In this document: positions 1 to 12,424 of the stretch, piece after piece
How the letters are laid out: each line of letters starts with the position of its first letter
Numbering within the stretch: position 1 is the first letter of the stretch
The notes under the pieces: model-generated
What the model was told of the DNA's origin: nothing
The model's input: only the letters and a program-made list of their open reading frames with translations
Database searches by the model: none
Source of the DNA: Siniperca chuatsi
Taxonomy: Eukaryota; Chordata; Actinopteri; Centrarchiformes; Sinipercidae
Assembly (NCBI RefSeq): GCF_020085105.1
Contig: NC_058055.1
Coordinates: forward strand, 11,299,822 to 11,363,821
Reading direction: 5' to 3'
DNA length: 64,000 nucleotides
Position numbers and translations under genes: made by a program

Positions 1-430
1 TGCTACAGGCTAATTGGCAAACTTAGAACCTAGTAAGACTTTCTGAACCTTTTTACCACAATTCTCATAGGAGCTAAAGCACTGAAGAGGTTATGATGAT
101 GCTCTTACATGTGATAATTTCAAGGTAGAGCAAGTCAGTCAGTCACAATAAACTGAGGCTGGCCGAAAATACCTCTGCGTTACAAAAATCTAATAAAAAC
201 ACAAGGTTGTGTGTTGGTGTGGGTATAATGCTACAGATAACAGTGAGAAAATGAAATAAGAGCCAGGAAGTCCAGTTTGAGTATTACATCCTTCACTGCT
301 TAGTCTCTGAGCCAGATGTCAGAAGTCTTACATGAGCATTGCCTAAAGTGTAGAAAGTCAGGGAGGCCAAAAACACGTGAATTTGACGGCCTCTTTGGCC
401 ATCCATACTAATCTACCGAGAATGTTTGTC

Positions 431-520
431 ATATAAGGGGCGGGTGATAAGGATGAAATTTTCTATCACGGTATATGTAATTTTATAATCACAATATCGT
501 GATAAATCATGACATAATAC
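431..520. mobile_element. Fragment of a DNA-transposon-like repeat
   Basis: The words gggcgggtgataa and tatcacggtatatg resemble the terminal and subterminal parts of the common fish element that starts GGGTGGGCGATA and carries ATATCG-rich sequence. The element at 32456-33098 shows the same type of end. Only one end is visible here, so this is probably a degraded copy. Confidence 0.4.
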
Positions 521-911
521 ATTCTCTAAAAAAATGTATTCATTGCATTGAAGTAAAAATCATATAAAGATCCAATTTGACCTTGAAACTGTCCTACCCA
601 TCGATTTACAACATTGCCTACAATGGGCTAATACTTCCAGAGATATGAAAGACATACTGTAACTATGATGGTATAAATGCTGTGGCAAAATCTCTGACAG
701 TAGACACATTTATCTCTCCTCACAGTGTACAATATATGGTCATATCGACCACACACTGATGAATCCCTCTAGCTTTCCTGCAGAACTGAATCTGTAAATG
801 TTGCAGGTTCCATGTGTGAAAGGGGATACTGTCTAATAACTAAACCTGAACTGGAGGGACTTCAAGATTCAATTGGACTTCATTTATAAAACATATTTAA
901 ATTGCTTGTTT

Positions 912-1050
912 AAAACCTGAATATATTTAGTTTACTATCATATAAGACAAAGAAAAGCAGCAAATATTCACATTTGAGAAGCTGGAACGAGAATGTTGCT
1001 CGATTGATTGATTATCAAAATAGTTGACGATACATTTTCTATTGACCTAT
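912..1050. mobile_element. Teleost MITE fragment (CTGCAACTAAC / TTTCAGCTC family)
   Basis: Contains tttactatcatataagacaa and aaatattcacatttgagaag followed by a gattatcaaaatagttg-like tail, the internal and 3' parts of a MITE that recurs in this window at 10525-10710, 47418-47473, 57533-57745 and 61487-61690. Compared with the other copies it is truncated at both ends. Confidence 0.65.
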
Positions 1051-3138
1051 TTCATGGAGGATATATATGGATATTTGTACCAATTTTCTTGTAGGCATTT
1101 TGGAATTTAATTTTTCTGCTACAATGTTTCAAGTCTTATTATTATCTTAATATTATCTTATTATTTGGGGTTTCACAAGGTGTTGAGTAAAAGCAGGAGA
1201 AAAATAATTATTAGGAACAAATCATAACATAAACATATGTTTTGATTAATAATTGACTATAAGAAAGCCACCCTAATACTTGACCAGACATTATGAGGCC
1301 TGCTGAGGAAAGGGTTTTGCTGAACCTTGTTTAATGCTCCAACTTTCCATGAGGGCTCATTCAACTTGCCTTTATTTGGATAAATTTCAACATAATTATT
1401 TAAAGACCTCTGTCAGCATCAATCTTAAATGCTGCAGAAGTACTTAGGTTAATGCTATAAAGGATTTGCGTGCTAATCCCCACATGATGACATTGAAGCC
1501 GTATCTTCATCGCGCTGTGTTCCTCCAGGGAAGCTCATGTTTTGCCTGATGTAGAAACATAATCATGAAATGCAAGTTAGAGGAGAACGTGAGTCTTCTG
1601 GACCATAGTTTAGGCGATTGCTCGAGTGTCTGTTTTCGAAGTGGCCACAGCAACATGCCTGGCAGGTGGCAGGTGCTTACTGTATGTGAGAAGCAAAGAA
1701 TGCAATGTGACTCGCCTGTGGCCACTTAATACTCACCACAAACCCCCACAGCAGGTTTTTCCAGTCAGGTTTTTAGGAAGGAGGTGAAAACCCAGAACAA
1801 AAGGTGAACAAACTCTCAGTCCAACAGTACAGTCAAAAGCACAGAGTTAACAGGCTATTTTAACACGTTACAACTTAAAAATGAACACTTATAGGGTCAA
1901 CAAATACTTGTCTAATGTCTAATATAAAAAGGACACTATGGAGACCAAGTATGTGACCTTTAAGTTACAAGAACAAGGACTGTGTCTACAATCACCAGGC
2001 CTCTTAGACTGAGTCCTGCAGGTGTCTCTATTTAACAAGACATGTTTGTGATTTCTTATCTCAGTATCACTTTCCAAGTGATTGGCATACACCCCAGACA
2101 CATTCAGTATAACAGATTGCTCTGCACGCAGACACAATAACTAACAAAGATATCTGCTAGTCATTGTGTTGAGGGAACTCGGGAAGCTTTGGCTCATACA
2201 CTCAGTTCACAAACTAAACACCACAGCTTGTCTCCTCTGCCACTGACGCATTTACCCAGTCTGGAGAATTATCTTACAATAAACATCATATACGTTATCA
2301 CTGCCGGGTAAAAGCCTTGGATAGACTTCTTTCAACCTCCTCTAGTGGGGTTTTAAAGCATTTCATAAGCCTAAAGGTCATACAGTCATCATAGATCAAA
2401 CCCACAGAAATCAATCAAGGCATGAGGTTCTTACATACAAAAAATATCCATGACAACCTCATTTTTAAAAACACAACCCCTGAAAAACAGCCTATCTCAT
2501 TTCTAAGCCTTGGTCATGTGTTCAGTCCTGCTAAAGGGCTATTTAAAGTTAAATTACCAATTCTATCCCAAGTACAGCTAAGTTGTATTGTGATTTATGT
2601 TTCATGTTCACCTGGAAACCCCATTAAACTAACTCTCAATAAACACACCAACGTTCACCCAAGGTTCACTGCAATGTTGTGGAGTTTCTTGGTAACTGAG
2701 AGCAGCGAGAGGTCACAATGGATCAACTAATTAGGCCATTGTAAGATAACTAAGCTGACACACTCCTATTTACCGCCAAATATCAAAGAGAAGCAGTTTC
2801 TAAGAATCACACCGCCCTGTCGACTGACTGGCACAAAAGTGATTAACACTTTGATGAAAACAGATACAGGCTAAGCTCAGCAGGCTTAATGCTGCATACC
2901 AACACGTGGTATGCAGAGAAAATACACACAGAATCTGAGACCATGAAGGATTCACACGAAGAAACATGAACATGAAGCAACCACTGTCTTCAAAGCTCAG
3001 TGAGCTCCTCTTACCCTAGTCTGTGACAGTACAGTGTATAAATCACAGCAATGTTTTCAGACTGTCATGTATCCATCTCATAGAAGGCGTTGTCCTCTTA
3101 ATGACGGTCCTAAAGACCGAATCAAACAATGTCAGACG

Positions 3139-3325
3139 TTAAAGGAATAGTTTGACATTATATAATAATAATATAAATATGCTTATTCATGTTCTTGCAA
3201 AGACTTAGATGAGACGATCAATACCACTCTCATATTTGTATGCTAAATGTGAAGCTAGAGCCAGCAAGCAGTTAGCTTAGCTTAGCATAAAGACTGGAAA
3301 CAGAGGGAAACAGCTAGCCTGGCTC
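3139..3325 (+). mobile_element. 5' part of a TTAA-flanked teleost MITE
   Basis: Begins TTAAAGGAATAGTTTGACAT and continues through the word gttagcttagcttagcataa and a gactggaaacag motif. This is a widely dispersed fish repeat that I recognise from recurrence in many teleost genomes. No matching inverted terminus is visible to the right, so the copy appears truncated. Starting at TTAA suggests a piggyBac-type target, but one end alone does not prove it. Confidence 0.6.
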
Positions 3326-4853
3326 TGGTGAAGATTTATGTTTTTTACTAATAGAGCAGGGTGGTTGAAATCATAAACATGTTATTAAAAACAATATTTG
3401 TCCTATATATCTCAATAAGGTAAATGTAAGCAAAAACAAAGTAAAATAATTAAATTAAACTTTAATGCAATGAACTGTGTTCCACTGATATGTATTACAT
3501 CAGATAAAACACAAAACATACTTTTTAATTACGATTTGCTCGGAATCGTTAATTTGGAGAGCAGAATTTTGTAAAATGAAAACATATGATGATATAATAC
3601 AACAGATATACACGATACCCCTGAACTGATAAATGATCGTACTGAATTATGGCCCAGCCAGTAATAACTACTATTCTAATGTGAGGAACAAAGTCATATT
3701 TTAGTTTCACTTCTGTCTGTTTTGTATATTTGTTAGCAGAGTTTTTTTTTTTTTAGTTATTGATATTTTTGGTTTAAACCAGTCCAGATCAGTTGATTAG
3801 ATTACGGTGTCATTTTAACAACTGTTGTTGACTTTTGAGAGTCCTGAGAAGAACATGTACTGGTGAGCGAGTCGGACATCTTTCTAATCTGGGTGCTACA
3901 ACCAGGCAAAGAGTATCTTGAACAAACAATGACCCATTCATTTTAGGCTCCAGATGTATTTTTTTCCAAACCAATAAGCAACACTTGCATCATCACTCAA
4001 TGAGTATTTCTCCAAAGTGTTTACTTGAACATCTGAGCTGAGGCTTTCAGTCAGCCACGGTGAGGTGACCGTTGAGCGTGTTCACTCTGTGGATTGATCT
4101 GACCCCTTTAAACTCCCCGCCAACTCATCTCTCATTCAGCACACACACACACACACACACTTCTAAGTGGGGGGTAGAGGATACATCTTCTCTTCCAGTG
4201 CTCATAGGAAACACCAGACTGTGTGGCAGACTTTGATTCACACACATCAAAGGAACTATTTGAAAGGAAAAGGACCTTTAGAAACTTATGATAAGCCTCT
4301 AACATGTGCCGGACTACCAACTGTCTGGAGTACTGACCACACTGAATCCAATATTTATGTGTATTAATACAATTTGATTAACTTTGCTTTAATGCTGACA
4401 GTAAAGATTATGAGATGCAAGGAAGGTGAGATAACCACTCTTTGTTTTGAGCAGCAACACTGATTTTGCCTCTTGCCAGTGTGATCGAACACATCCATTT
4501 CCCCCCACAGGCCGGGGTATCAGACTATTTTTATGAGGGCGTGGGTGTTCATACTGAGGCTACGCTGACTGGTCTTGCCTCTCCTCTATATGTGCATTGA
4601 TTCAGAGCTGTTACGCAAGACTGTGCCCCCCATCCGCTTACCGATTAGACACTCCAACTCCTACACCTCCACCTCCCTGCCTACACAAACGCGCACACCA
4701 ACTGTATCAGCCCTTGCTATTTAACCATTTATGCCTGTGGAGTAACCTTAGATGTGCTCTTCTACACACTGCCATCATGTTTATTCAGCTCTCCTTTGCA
4801 GTGTGATTTGTGCTACATCTCCTCCTCTTCAAGATCTCACATTAACAACTTAC

Positions 4854-5210
4854 CCCATGCCTGCAAGCTTGCTCATTCAGAGCTTTCACCCAGGTTGTCT
4901 GGAAGTGCTCCCTGAAGGACTTGAAGGAGAACAGAGATGTCAACAAGCCTTTAACCCCGGCCTCAGATGCAGGTCCCCCATCCCGTCCCGAGCGGAGCTT
5001 CAGCAGGAAGCCCCACAGACCTCCAGCCTGGCTCTGATGTGGCTGCGTGAGGGAGGCTGTGTCTCTCCCGTCCTGCTTGGCTGTCGTCCTGGCTCTCCGC
5101 AGCCGCAGTAGGGTCAGCGAATACTGGAGCAGCCATCCCAGCACAATGAGCAAGGAGGCTAGAAAGAGACCCACCAGACACAGCCAGCCCAACTCCTGGA
5201 GCTCCATCAC
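4854..5210 (-). CDS. c2cd2l: C2CD2L (TMEM24) first coding exon; gene continues beyond the window's left edge
   Basis: The exon gives 119 codons starting MMELQELGWLCLVG. A hydrophobic segment at about residues 8-30 is the N-terminal membrane anchor. The exon ends with a block (GLLTSLFSFKSFREHF, then WVKALNEQACRHG) that matches the start of vertebrate C2CD2L/TMEM24, just before its lipid-binding SMP domain. In the family this ER-anchored protein moves phosphatidylinositol at ER-plasma membrane contacts, and its C2 domain and basic tail lie further downstream. The exon ends at a donor GTAAGT (minus strand, 4848-4853). No further exon is recognisable in 1-4847, so only the start of the gene is here. 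C2CD2 is the alternative paralogue, but linkage to dpagt1 and hinfp favours C2CD2L. The gene is divergent from dpagt1. Confidence 0.9.
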
Positions 5211-5295
5211 CGTCTCCCGGAGCCTCTCATATCACCAGGTCCAGATGGAAATATCAGGACTCACTGTCAGTCAGGGCAGATCAGCTCCTTTTAGC
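5211..5295 (-). promoter_or_regulatory. c2cd2l: Candidate 5' UTR part of the c2cd2l start-codon exon
   Basis: On the minus strand a good acceptor (CTCTCACAG, plus strand 5296-5304) lies 85 bases before the ATG, so the coding exon probably carries a short 5' UTR joined to an upstream non-coding exon. This is inferred from splice-site appearance only. Confidence 0.45.
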
Positions 5296-5607
5296 CTGTG
5301 AGAGGCAGCAGTCAGTGTCAGGCATCTTGATTCAAGGGGGACTTACAAGTTATAACAGAGGAATACCCCAGAATACACAGAGCATACACCGAGATGGAGG
5401 CTATGACCGCCTTGACTTTAATTTGCTTGTTTTAGATCACGTCAAGACACCAATTTGCGTGTATATGAAGCAGAAGCCAATGCACTAAAAACTGCGTTAA
5501 GGTTACGTAGATATCGGAGAACGAATCGTGCATTAGCAAAGAGGACGTTGCAGCGCAGGTTAGCGGGCAAAACTCAGATAAGCAAGTGTAGCTTCATACC
5601 AACCTAC

Positions 5608-5900
5608 CGTTCAACTTGAACGGTCCGAGCTGCAGGCTGCGGGGAATCGAAAGCAAGGCATCGGTACCATGAAGCTGGCTTCGTGGGGATATGCAGCGCT
5701 GCAAACAACTAATGTGTTTGTTCCGAGTCATCAGCGATGTTTTGACTGGTGTCTCTCTGCTGTCATCAGTTATCTGGTCAAAAACAAGCCTTCTGCTCTC
5801 TGTTAGTGCACTACAGACTCCGGTGGGGTTCAGACCTCCGCTGATCGCACCCTCCTACCTCTATAGCCGCTCTACAATGATGATGGGACAAAGGACAGCG
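5608..5900 (-). promoter_or_regulatory. c2cd2l: Candidate c2cd2l non-coding first exon and promoter
   Basis: A minus-strand donor GTAGGT (5602-5607) follows a stretch relatively rich in G+C and CpG compared with its surroundings. With the acceptor near 5296 it would form an intron of about 300 bases in the 5' UTR. The upper end of the exon is a guess; no TATA box was recognised. Short open frames here, on both strands, look like chance. Confidence 0.35.
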
Positions 5901-6904
5901 GCGGCCTTCAGGTGGCGCTGCAGGGGAGGAACGCAACAGCAAAACGGAAGCGAAGTGCAGAGCCTTCAAAATAAAAGCAGAGCACTTAAAGCGTAAAACA
6001 ACCTTTTGCAAAAATGATTACCGACCAAGGAAAGCCGGCAAAAACTCAAAGAGGCGACTGTTCTGGTTGGTGATGTATGTCAACAACACACACATCCGGA
6101 CAACGAGAGCTAAAGTCGTCACTGAACAGTCGATGATTTCCACTGACACCGTTTTTAAAACCATCGTGGCAGAGAAGAAAAACTATTGACCGAAAGAGTA
6201 ACAGTCTGTCCTGGGACACTCTGAAAATCTAGTCTCTGTTTTGTTTCACTGAACATGTTTTTTCATTTTATTGTTGTGTATTGATAAACAATCTGTCTGT
6301 CGTATGTAACGCAGCTGTAATGGCCGCCATGCTCACCTTTTAACTCTGTTGTGAGTCAGTGTTTTTGATGGCGGCTCCTGTGTTGAGGACCTTAAGTGTG
6401 AGTACACAGATTCACTTTTCATAAAGGTACGTGGCTCACTGTGTATTTGTTTTTTAATAGTTTTTTGTTGTTGTTTATTTGTTTGTTCTTTTGTGTAATG
6501 TAAAATATTGTTAACTGTTTACAATTCAATATTTCCTATTTTAATATATTTGAATAATAAACTGTTGTGTTTTATCCACAGGGGAAAAAAAGACAAAAGA
6601 CGATGATGACAATATCAACTGGGTCCCAGTGGCCCTGTCTTGTAGATGGGCCCTTAAAATCCAGCTCTAAAACCTTAATTACTGTTGTTTACATGATGCA
6701 TAGTAAAGTTGTGTTTGATCAAATTTACACACACTAATTTCTACACAGGAAACTGGGGCCAGGTGGTATTATTCCAACATAAGAGTTGGTTCATGGGTCT
6801 CTAATAAAGCTGCCATCTATAGCATGCAGGTTGTTCTGTATTTCATGGTCCCCTGTACACCCCCAACAAGTTAATCCAGCCATGCCCATCTATCCTAACT
6901 AACT

Positions 6905-7297
6905 ATGGTAATTTTGAGATATTTGTACTTTACTTGAGTGTTAATTTTTTTTTGCTATGTTATACTTCTACTCCACTACATTTCAGAGGCAAAACTTACC
7001 TGATTACTATTACTAGTTACTTTTCTGATTAAGCTTTTTCATGCAGAACAGATGATGAGCCTATAGGCCTATGCATTGTTATAGATTAAACACTCAACTG
7101 TATATAGTTTCAAGTAGCTCCACTTCAACCAGCTACAACAGTAATATGCTATTTACGAATTAATGCCACAGTAAGAATAACCCAATAACTTAGTGTATGA
7201 TTATGGTATTATAACTCTGAGTGATGGGCCACTTTTTTGTATTATAAGTACTTTTACTTTTGATATCCAGTTAGGTGCATTTTGCTGATGATACTTG
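6905..7297 (+). mobile_element. Dispersed teleost repeat, copy A
   Basis: Carries the words ttgtactttacttgagt, cttctactccactacatttc and gtacttttacttttgatat in the order typical of a very common fish repeat. The same words occur in reverse complement at 12425-13045, so the two copies flank dpagt1 in opposite orientations. The family name and transposon class are not assigned here. Confidence 0.7.
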
Positions 7298-7599
7298 GCT
7301 ATGTTTGGCCATGTTAAATAAGGTCACAAGTATACCTTTTCCCACTGACTCCTGTATTTTAAGGAGGCTGAAGTTTTTAATTGTAGGTTTTTTTAAAAAT
7401 ATATTTCATTCAAATGGTACATTGCCTCTTCCACATTTCCACAATCCCTTTTGATGTTGTTTATGTTTCATTTTAGATTCTAGTTTATTTATTTACATCA
7501 TATAAACTTGTTCTAATTTTGTCATGTACTCTCATCTCATCTCCCCCTGCCAAAAGGCTGGTTGGAGGAATGCAAAACGTGAGCTACTGGCATTTTATG

Positions 7600-7628
7600 A
7601 AAAGAAAGAAAGAAAGGAAGAAAGAAAG
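7600..7628 (+). repeat. (AAAG)n microsatellite
   Basis: About seven imperfect AAAG units, interrupted by one AAGG. Confidence 0.9.
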
Positions 7629-8251
7629 TGTGTGCTCTAAAAATTACTTTTTGGCGACAGGTGGCAGAAGTTCAATATGCCAATGACACGGCAACCACAG
7701 AAGAAGATGTCACTTCCGTGTCAACACCGGTAGTGACAGGAAGCTGTTAAAGCTGAACGCTTGTTTACATCTGTGTCAAGTGAGCAACGACGATGTACAG
7801 AAAGAACGGTCTTAAAAACAAAGCAAATATAGTGATAGTTTGTAAAAGAGATATCACATTTTATGCATTCACTAAAGACCATTGTTTCCAATAATAAAAA
7901 GAAGAAGCGTTGCAGACGTTTTTAATGACATTTTATTTTGAAGAGTCAGCGGAAGTACCACCTTCTCGTATCACTCGAGACTCAACGGTTGAACTGATAT
8001 CAGACGTGGAGTTAAGACAACCGGGCAGTGGACAGATAACAGCTTCACTAATCCGTAATGAAAGATGGTATGGATTACTATTGTGACTTATGGGCTTATT
8101 TTTCTCTGACACCGGAATCACGGAGATGTATTTTGTATGACATGTTTTTACTTCAGTGAAGACAGCCAAAGCTCGTTCATCGATCGCCTGAAGGGGCAAC
8201 GTCAGATTAGCTAAAAACGTGATTTGATCTGTCAGAAACAGACCCACCATA

Positions 8252-11200
8252 ATGTCTCCTGTACCCGTCCTACCGTTGGTGATTAACTGTTGCATGTCGG
8301 CACTCGGCTGCTTGGCCACGTTGAAACTCATTCCTGCTTTCAAAGACCATTTCATCTCAGCCAGATTGTACGGAATGGACCTAAACAAAACAACAAAAAA
8401 GGAAGTGTGAGTCATTTTCGTATCTGCCCTATGATTTGGTATCCTTCGCTTTGTGTTTGATAATATGTTCGGTAAAATATGTCTTGTTTGGAAGTCAAAT
8501 GTGCTCTTTTCCTGCCCTAATTCTCGCTTTGTTTCTCTTCCTGGTCACTCCTCTTTGCAGTCCAGAGTCCCAAGGAGTCATCAGTGGGACGGTCTTCCTC
8601 ATCATCCTCTTCTGCTTCATCCCAGTGCCTTTCCTTAGCTGCTTTGTAGGAGATCAGTGCATGGGCTTCCCACATGATGAGGTGGGTCGATTGATGTATA
8701 GTTAAACCTGTGTGTTGCTCTCAAATCTGAAGTCCAACTCTGTGTTCTCTGTGTTGTTTTTGTTGGTCAGTTTGTACAGCTGATTGGTGCACTTCTAGCC
8801 ATCTGTTGCATGATCTTCCTGGGCTTTGCTGATGACGTGCTGAACCTGCGGTGGAGACACAAGCTCCTGCTTCCCACCATGGCATCCCTGCCGCTGCTCA
8901 TGGTCTATTTTACCAACTTCGGCAACACGGTCATCGTGGTGCCCAAGCCCTTCAGAGCCCTGCTTGGGCTGCACCTGGACATGGGTGAGCTTTGCGGTTA
9001 TTTGCGGCGGGTAGCAGCAAGGAAGCCCAGATGTCCTTTTACCCCATTCACATCCTCCAGCTCCTGCTGGGGGATCCCAAGATGTTCCCAGACCAGATGG
9101 GATATATAATACCTCTAGCATGATCTTAGCCTGTGGCCTTTTTACGCATTTTCAACTGGGAGCCACTGAAAATTAGTGCAGTTGAAATGAATCTTCCTTG
9201 AGAACATAAAGCAGGACATGCATAAACATTTTGGGGAAACACTTTGTGTTTTGTCCCTGCACGTGTTACAGTTAATGTAGGAAACAACAATGCTGTTGCA
9301 TTCATGTACAGTCATTCTGTAAATTATTTGATTTAATGATCTTCTGCAGGTATCCTCTACTACGTCTACATGGGAATGCTTGCAGTATTCTGCACAAATG
9401 CCATCAACATCCTAGCAGGCATCAACGGCATCGAGTCAGGTCAAGCCCTGTTTATCTCCGGCTCCATCATCGTCTTCAACCTGCTGGAGCTCGGTGGTGT
9501 GTTTCCTTTTTCATCATCAGCCTTTACAGATCACACCCTTTACACTGCAAGTCAAGAGTGTGTTGGAAACGGATGTTCATTTTACTTTAAAATCCTTTTT
9601 AAACAAGAGAAACTAGATTGGAAATAAGTGTGGTTATTGTTTCACATCCGCAGAATTTGTCACCCTTTTCAGACTGAATGTGTTACTGTGCGATTAATAA
9701 ATGTGGACATTTTACAGTCTTTCCTGTTGCACAAAAATTCCTCATAACATGCAAAATGCTGAACATGTTTGGTCTAACATCTGGTTTGTTGTGTTATCCA
9801 ATTTATCAGGAGATTACCGTGATGACCATGTTTTCTCCCTCTACTTCATGATACCATTCTTCTTCACCACATTAGCACTTTTTTACCACAACTGGTAAGT
9901 TAAACCTATTACCTGAGGCAGTTTTGTGAAAAATGGTATTATATTTGATATGCCGGTGCCCCTATATCCTGTCATCTTGCAAACTGTTTCGTCACAGGTA
10001 CCCCTCATCTGTGTTTGTGGGAGACACTTTCTGCTACTTTGCTGGGATGACCTTTGCTGTAGTCGGCATCTTAGGACACTTCAGCAAAACAATGCTGCTG
10101 TTCTTCATTCCTCAAGTGGTTAACTTTGTCTACTCCTTGCCTCAACTTTTTCACATCATCCCCTGTCCCAGACACCGGCTCCCCAGGTAAACTGCGGCTC
10201 ATGGACTTTGTATTTGTTTGTGATATCTATTCATTCATCATTTATGCTGATTATCTACTCTCAATGTCGGTCTTTCTTCCTTTTGTCTTTCTCCCGATAT
10301 CACTGCTAATGGAAGGCTGAATCCAGACACAGGCAAACTCGGGATGAGCTACTCCAAATTCAAAAGAAAGGACCTCTCTAAATTAGGACACCTCATTCTG
10401 AAGGTAAAGCTCTTGCACTTGTGTATTCTCTTTTTTACTGATCACTTAACCATTTTGTCTAAATAAAATCAGAAAATGGTAATAAATGTGTGTCAGATTT
10501 TATCAGATGGTTAAGTTTGACCAGCAGTCAAAAACTCAAAGATATTTCTTTAAAAATTATATAAAACCGAGGAAAGCAGCAAATACTCACATTGGAGAAG
10601 CTGAAACTAGACTTACTTGCTTATTTACTTAAATGACTGAGCAATTAGCAAAATTGAAAATTAATTTTCTGTCTCTCGACTTTTCATTTAATCAACTAAG
10701 TGTTTCCGCTCTATTTCGCTCACATTGTCAGTGTACAGTATCAGAATGCAGCAGCATTATTTGGGTTTGCTCATGTACTGTATGCACATCTTGCACATCA
10801 TACCCACAGTCCACTATATGCTTGTCGGCCCATGCAAGGGCTAGCATGTACCCTCGATACATGAAAGCAAGCAGGTAGCAGCGTGCCTGATGGTGCAGAT
10901 GCAGTATAACCTTAAATGCTGGCAGACTAGTTAGTATCACAGACCAATCTCTGACCTGATTAAACTTGAATTCCCCTATTAATTAGCCAGATAATCAGGC
11001 ACAATTGCCATTTTGTTTCACTTCATTATATTACCACTTGAACTGCTGAAAAACGTACAGATGTGGGCAGCGATTCAGAGGTCTCGTACCAGGTTACTTA
11101 TTTAAAAAGTGCATGTAGTGAGGATTGGTCAAGGCAGGTAAACACACGTTAGGCAGACCAGTGGCAGGCTTCCATCTGTGTTTATTGGTTGATAACAATA

Positions 11201-11528
11201 ATGCCTTTAATCCCCAACAGGTGGCAGAGTTATTGAAGCTGCAAGAGGTGCGAAGAGGCCAGGAGGGAGATGATGATTTTATTGAGTGCAACAACATGAC
11301 CTTAATAAATCTGGTACTGAAATTACTCGGTCCCACCCATGAGAGAAACCTCACAGTCATCATGCTAATCATACAGGTATTACAAAGCACCTGGAATAGT
11401 GTCAGTCGTTGGGAAGTGCCTGAATGTTTCACCGGATGCTCATTTCTGTGTCTCTCTCTCAGGTCATGGGCAGTGCAGTGGCTTTTGGGATCCGTTATCA
11501 TCTGGTGCGTCTCTTCTACGACGTCTAG
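8252..11528 (+). CDS. dpagt1: UDP-GlcNAc:dolichyl-phosphate GlcNAc-1-phosphotransferase (DPAGT1)
   Basis: Nine exons: 8252-8406, 8561-8681, 8771-8984, 9350-9496, 9810-9894, 9998-10186, 10316-10403, 11221-11376 and 11463-11528. They join to 1221 bases, 406 aa, close to the human length of 408. The enzyme sits in the ER membrane and transfers GlcNAc-1-phosphate to dolichyl phosphate, the first, tunicamycin-sensitive step of N-glycan assembly. The protein is multi-pass throughout. Family landmarks seen are [20 protein letters not shown] with the aspartate pair, [34 protein letters not shown] and the C-terminal VRLFYDV. Exon 1 is easily missed: it starts [14 protein letters not shown] and ends at GTGAGT inside the reading of [10 protein letters not shown]. 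The residues [19 protein letters not shown] in the first membrane span differ from the mammalian sequence. All other donors begin with GT. Confidence 0.97.
10525..10710 (+). mobile_element. Teleost MITE fragment in dpagt1 intron 7
   Basis: Contains aaactcaaagatatttc, gcagcaaatactcacattgg and gaaaattaattttctgt, ending in a tttccgctc variant of the family terminus. Same family as 912-1050 and 61487-61690; strongly diverged. Confidence 0.6.
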
Positions 11529-12139
11529 ACAGCTCTCCGGGAAAGAGGAGAGAATCCTGACTGAGAAAATACGATATTGTTATGGAACTATTTTACAGGC
11601 TCGTGGTTCATCTGCCTTTTAATAGAGTCCATTACCTCACCGTTATTTTTCTGCCTCAGACTCTGCCTGCTGTAAAGACCCAGTGCAAGGTTTAAAGCTA
11701 TATTTCACTTTGGTAGAACATTTTCACATACAAGCATAAACAGCAAAGGGTCTGACATCAACAGCAGTACGGTTTGTTATTCTCCTGTTTTCAGTAATTA
11801 CAAGCAGGGAAATGTAACTGGATCTTAATTATCTTGTGTGTTCACCCTGAAAGTATATTTTTGTACTTGGTTTTTTAAAGGAAAGTACAGTAAGTGGGGA
11901 TGACTTCTGCTCTTCAGGGCAGCCGACATGAAGAGCTGGCTGCTACTAAATTGTTACCATCTGATAACAGATTTATGGATGTATGTAAAAAAAAAAATAT
12001 ATATTAAAATATTCACACAGTGGTCCATTGCTTGAATCTGCTGTTGAAGTAAAAATGGCCTAGGGAAAATGTACCCACTCACACTTTGTTTTGCATAACT
12101 ATCAATCCAAGCAACATGGGTGGGAAAGTTAGTACCATT

Positions 12140-12165
12140 TTGTTTGTTTGTTTGTTTGTTTGTTT
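12140..12165 (+). repeat. (TTTG)n microsatellite
   Basis: About six TTTG units in the probable dpagt1 3' UTR. Confidence 0.9.
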
Positions 12166-12373
12166 ACCTCAGAACAAACACACACTGAATGGTGATTGTG
12201 AAGAAAAGATAAGGAGGCTATAATCAGTATTTTTATGACTGATATGCATTTTTTCCCCCCCAAGGGTTCAGCAGACACGTGACAATGTGAAGTCAACTGG
12301 CACTGGACTATTTTGCTTAGGAATGTAACTACAAGCGGGAAACTGTTTACTGTTGATGAAAGGCTCAAACAGA

Positions 12374-12379
12374 AATAAA
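12374..12379 (+). terminator. dpagt1: Candidate dpagt1 polyadenylation signal
   Basis: AATAAA about 850 bases after the dpagt1 stop codon, the first canonical hexamer I noticed downstream. The transcript end is not otherwise shown. Confidence 0.4.
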
Positions 12380-12424
12380 AGCTGAGAAAATTAAAATATA
12401 AGATGGCGCCATGCTCATTATTAT

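Larger units (their letters stand above)
1..4847 (-). other. Probable intron 1 of c2cd2l, with repeat fragments
   Basis: No coding exon is recognisable on either strand. The region is AT-rich and carries dispersed teleost elements: a fragment of a GGGTGGGCGATA-type element near 431-510, a MITE fragment at 912-1050, a TTAA-type element end at 3139-3325 and a short (AC)n at 4140-4160. Short open frames here lack protein-like composition. Confidence 0.6.
5901..8251. other. Intergenic region between c2cd2l and dpagt1
   Basis: The divergent intergenic region, about 2.3 kb. No convincing coding exon was found. It holds a teleost repeat at 6905-7297 and an AAAG microsatellite at 7600-7628. The promoter of dpagt1 must lie in its right part. 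A plus-strand open frame from 7925 is protein-like for about 50 codons but matches nothing I recognise. Confidence 0.6.

Noticed and set aside
7925-8090. Plus-strand frame MTFYFEESAEVPPSR... before dpagt1
   Set aside because: About 50 protein-like codons, but no recognised family, no stable continuation and no supporting splice pair. Left as an unexplained open frame rather than a gene.
7933-8415. 160-codon minus-strand open frame over the dpagt1 start
   Set aside because: Its right half is the antisense of dpagt1 exon 1, which reads clearly as DPAGT1 on the plus strand and continues in phase. No domain or consistent splice context supports the minus frame.
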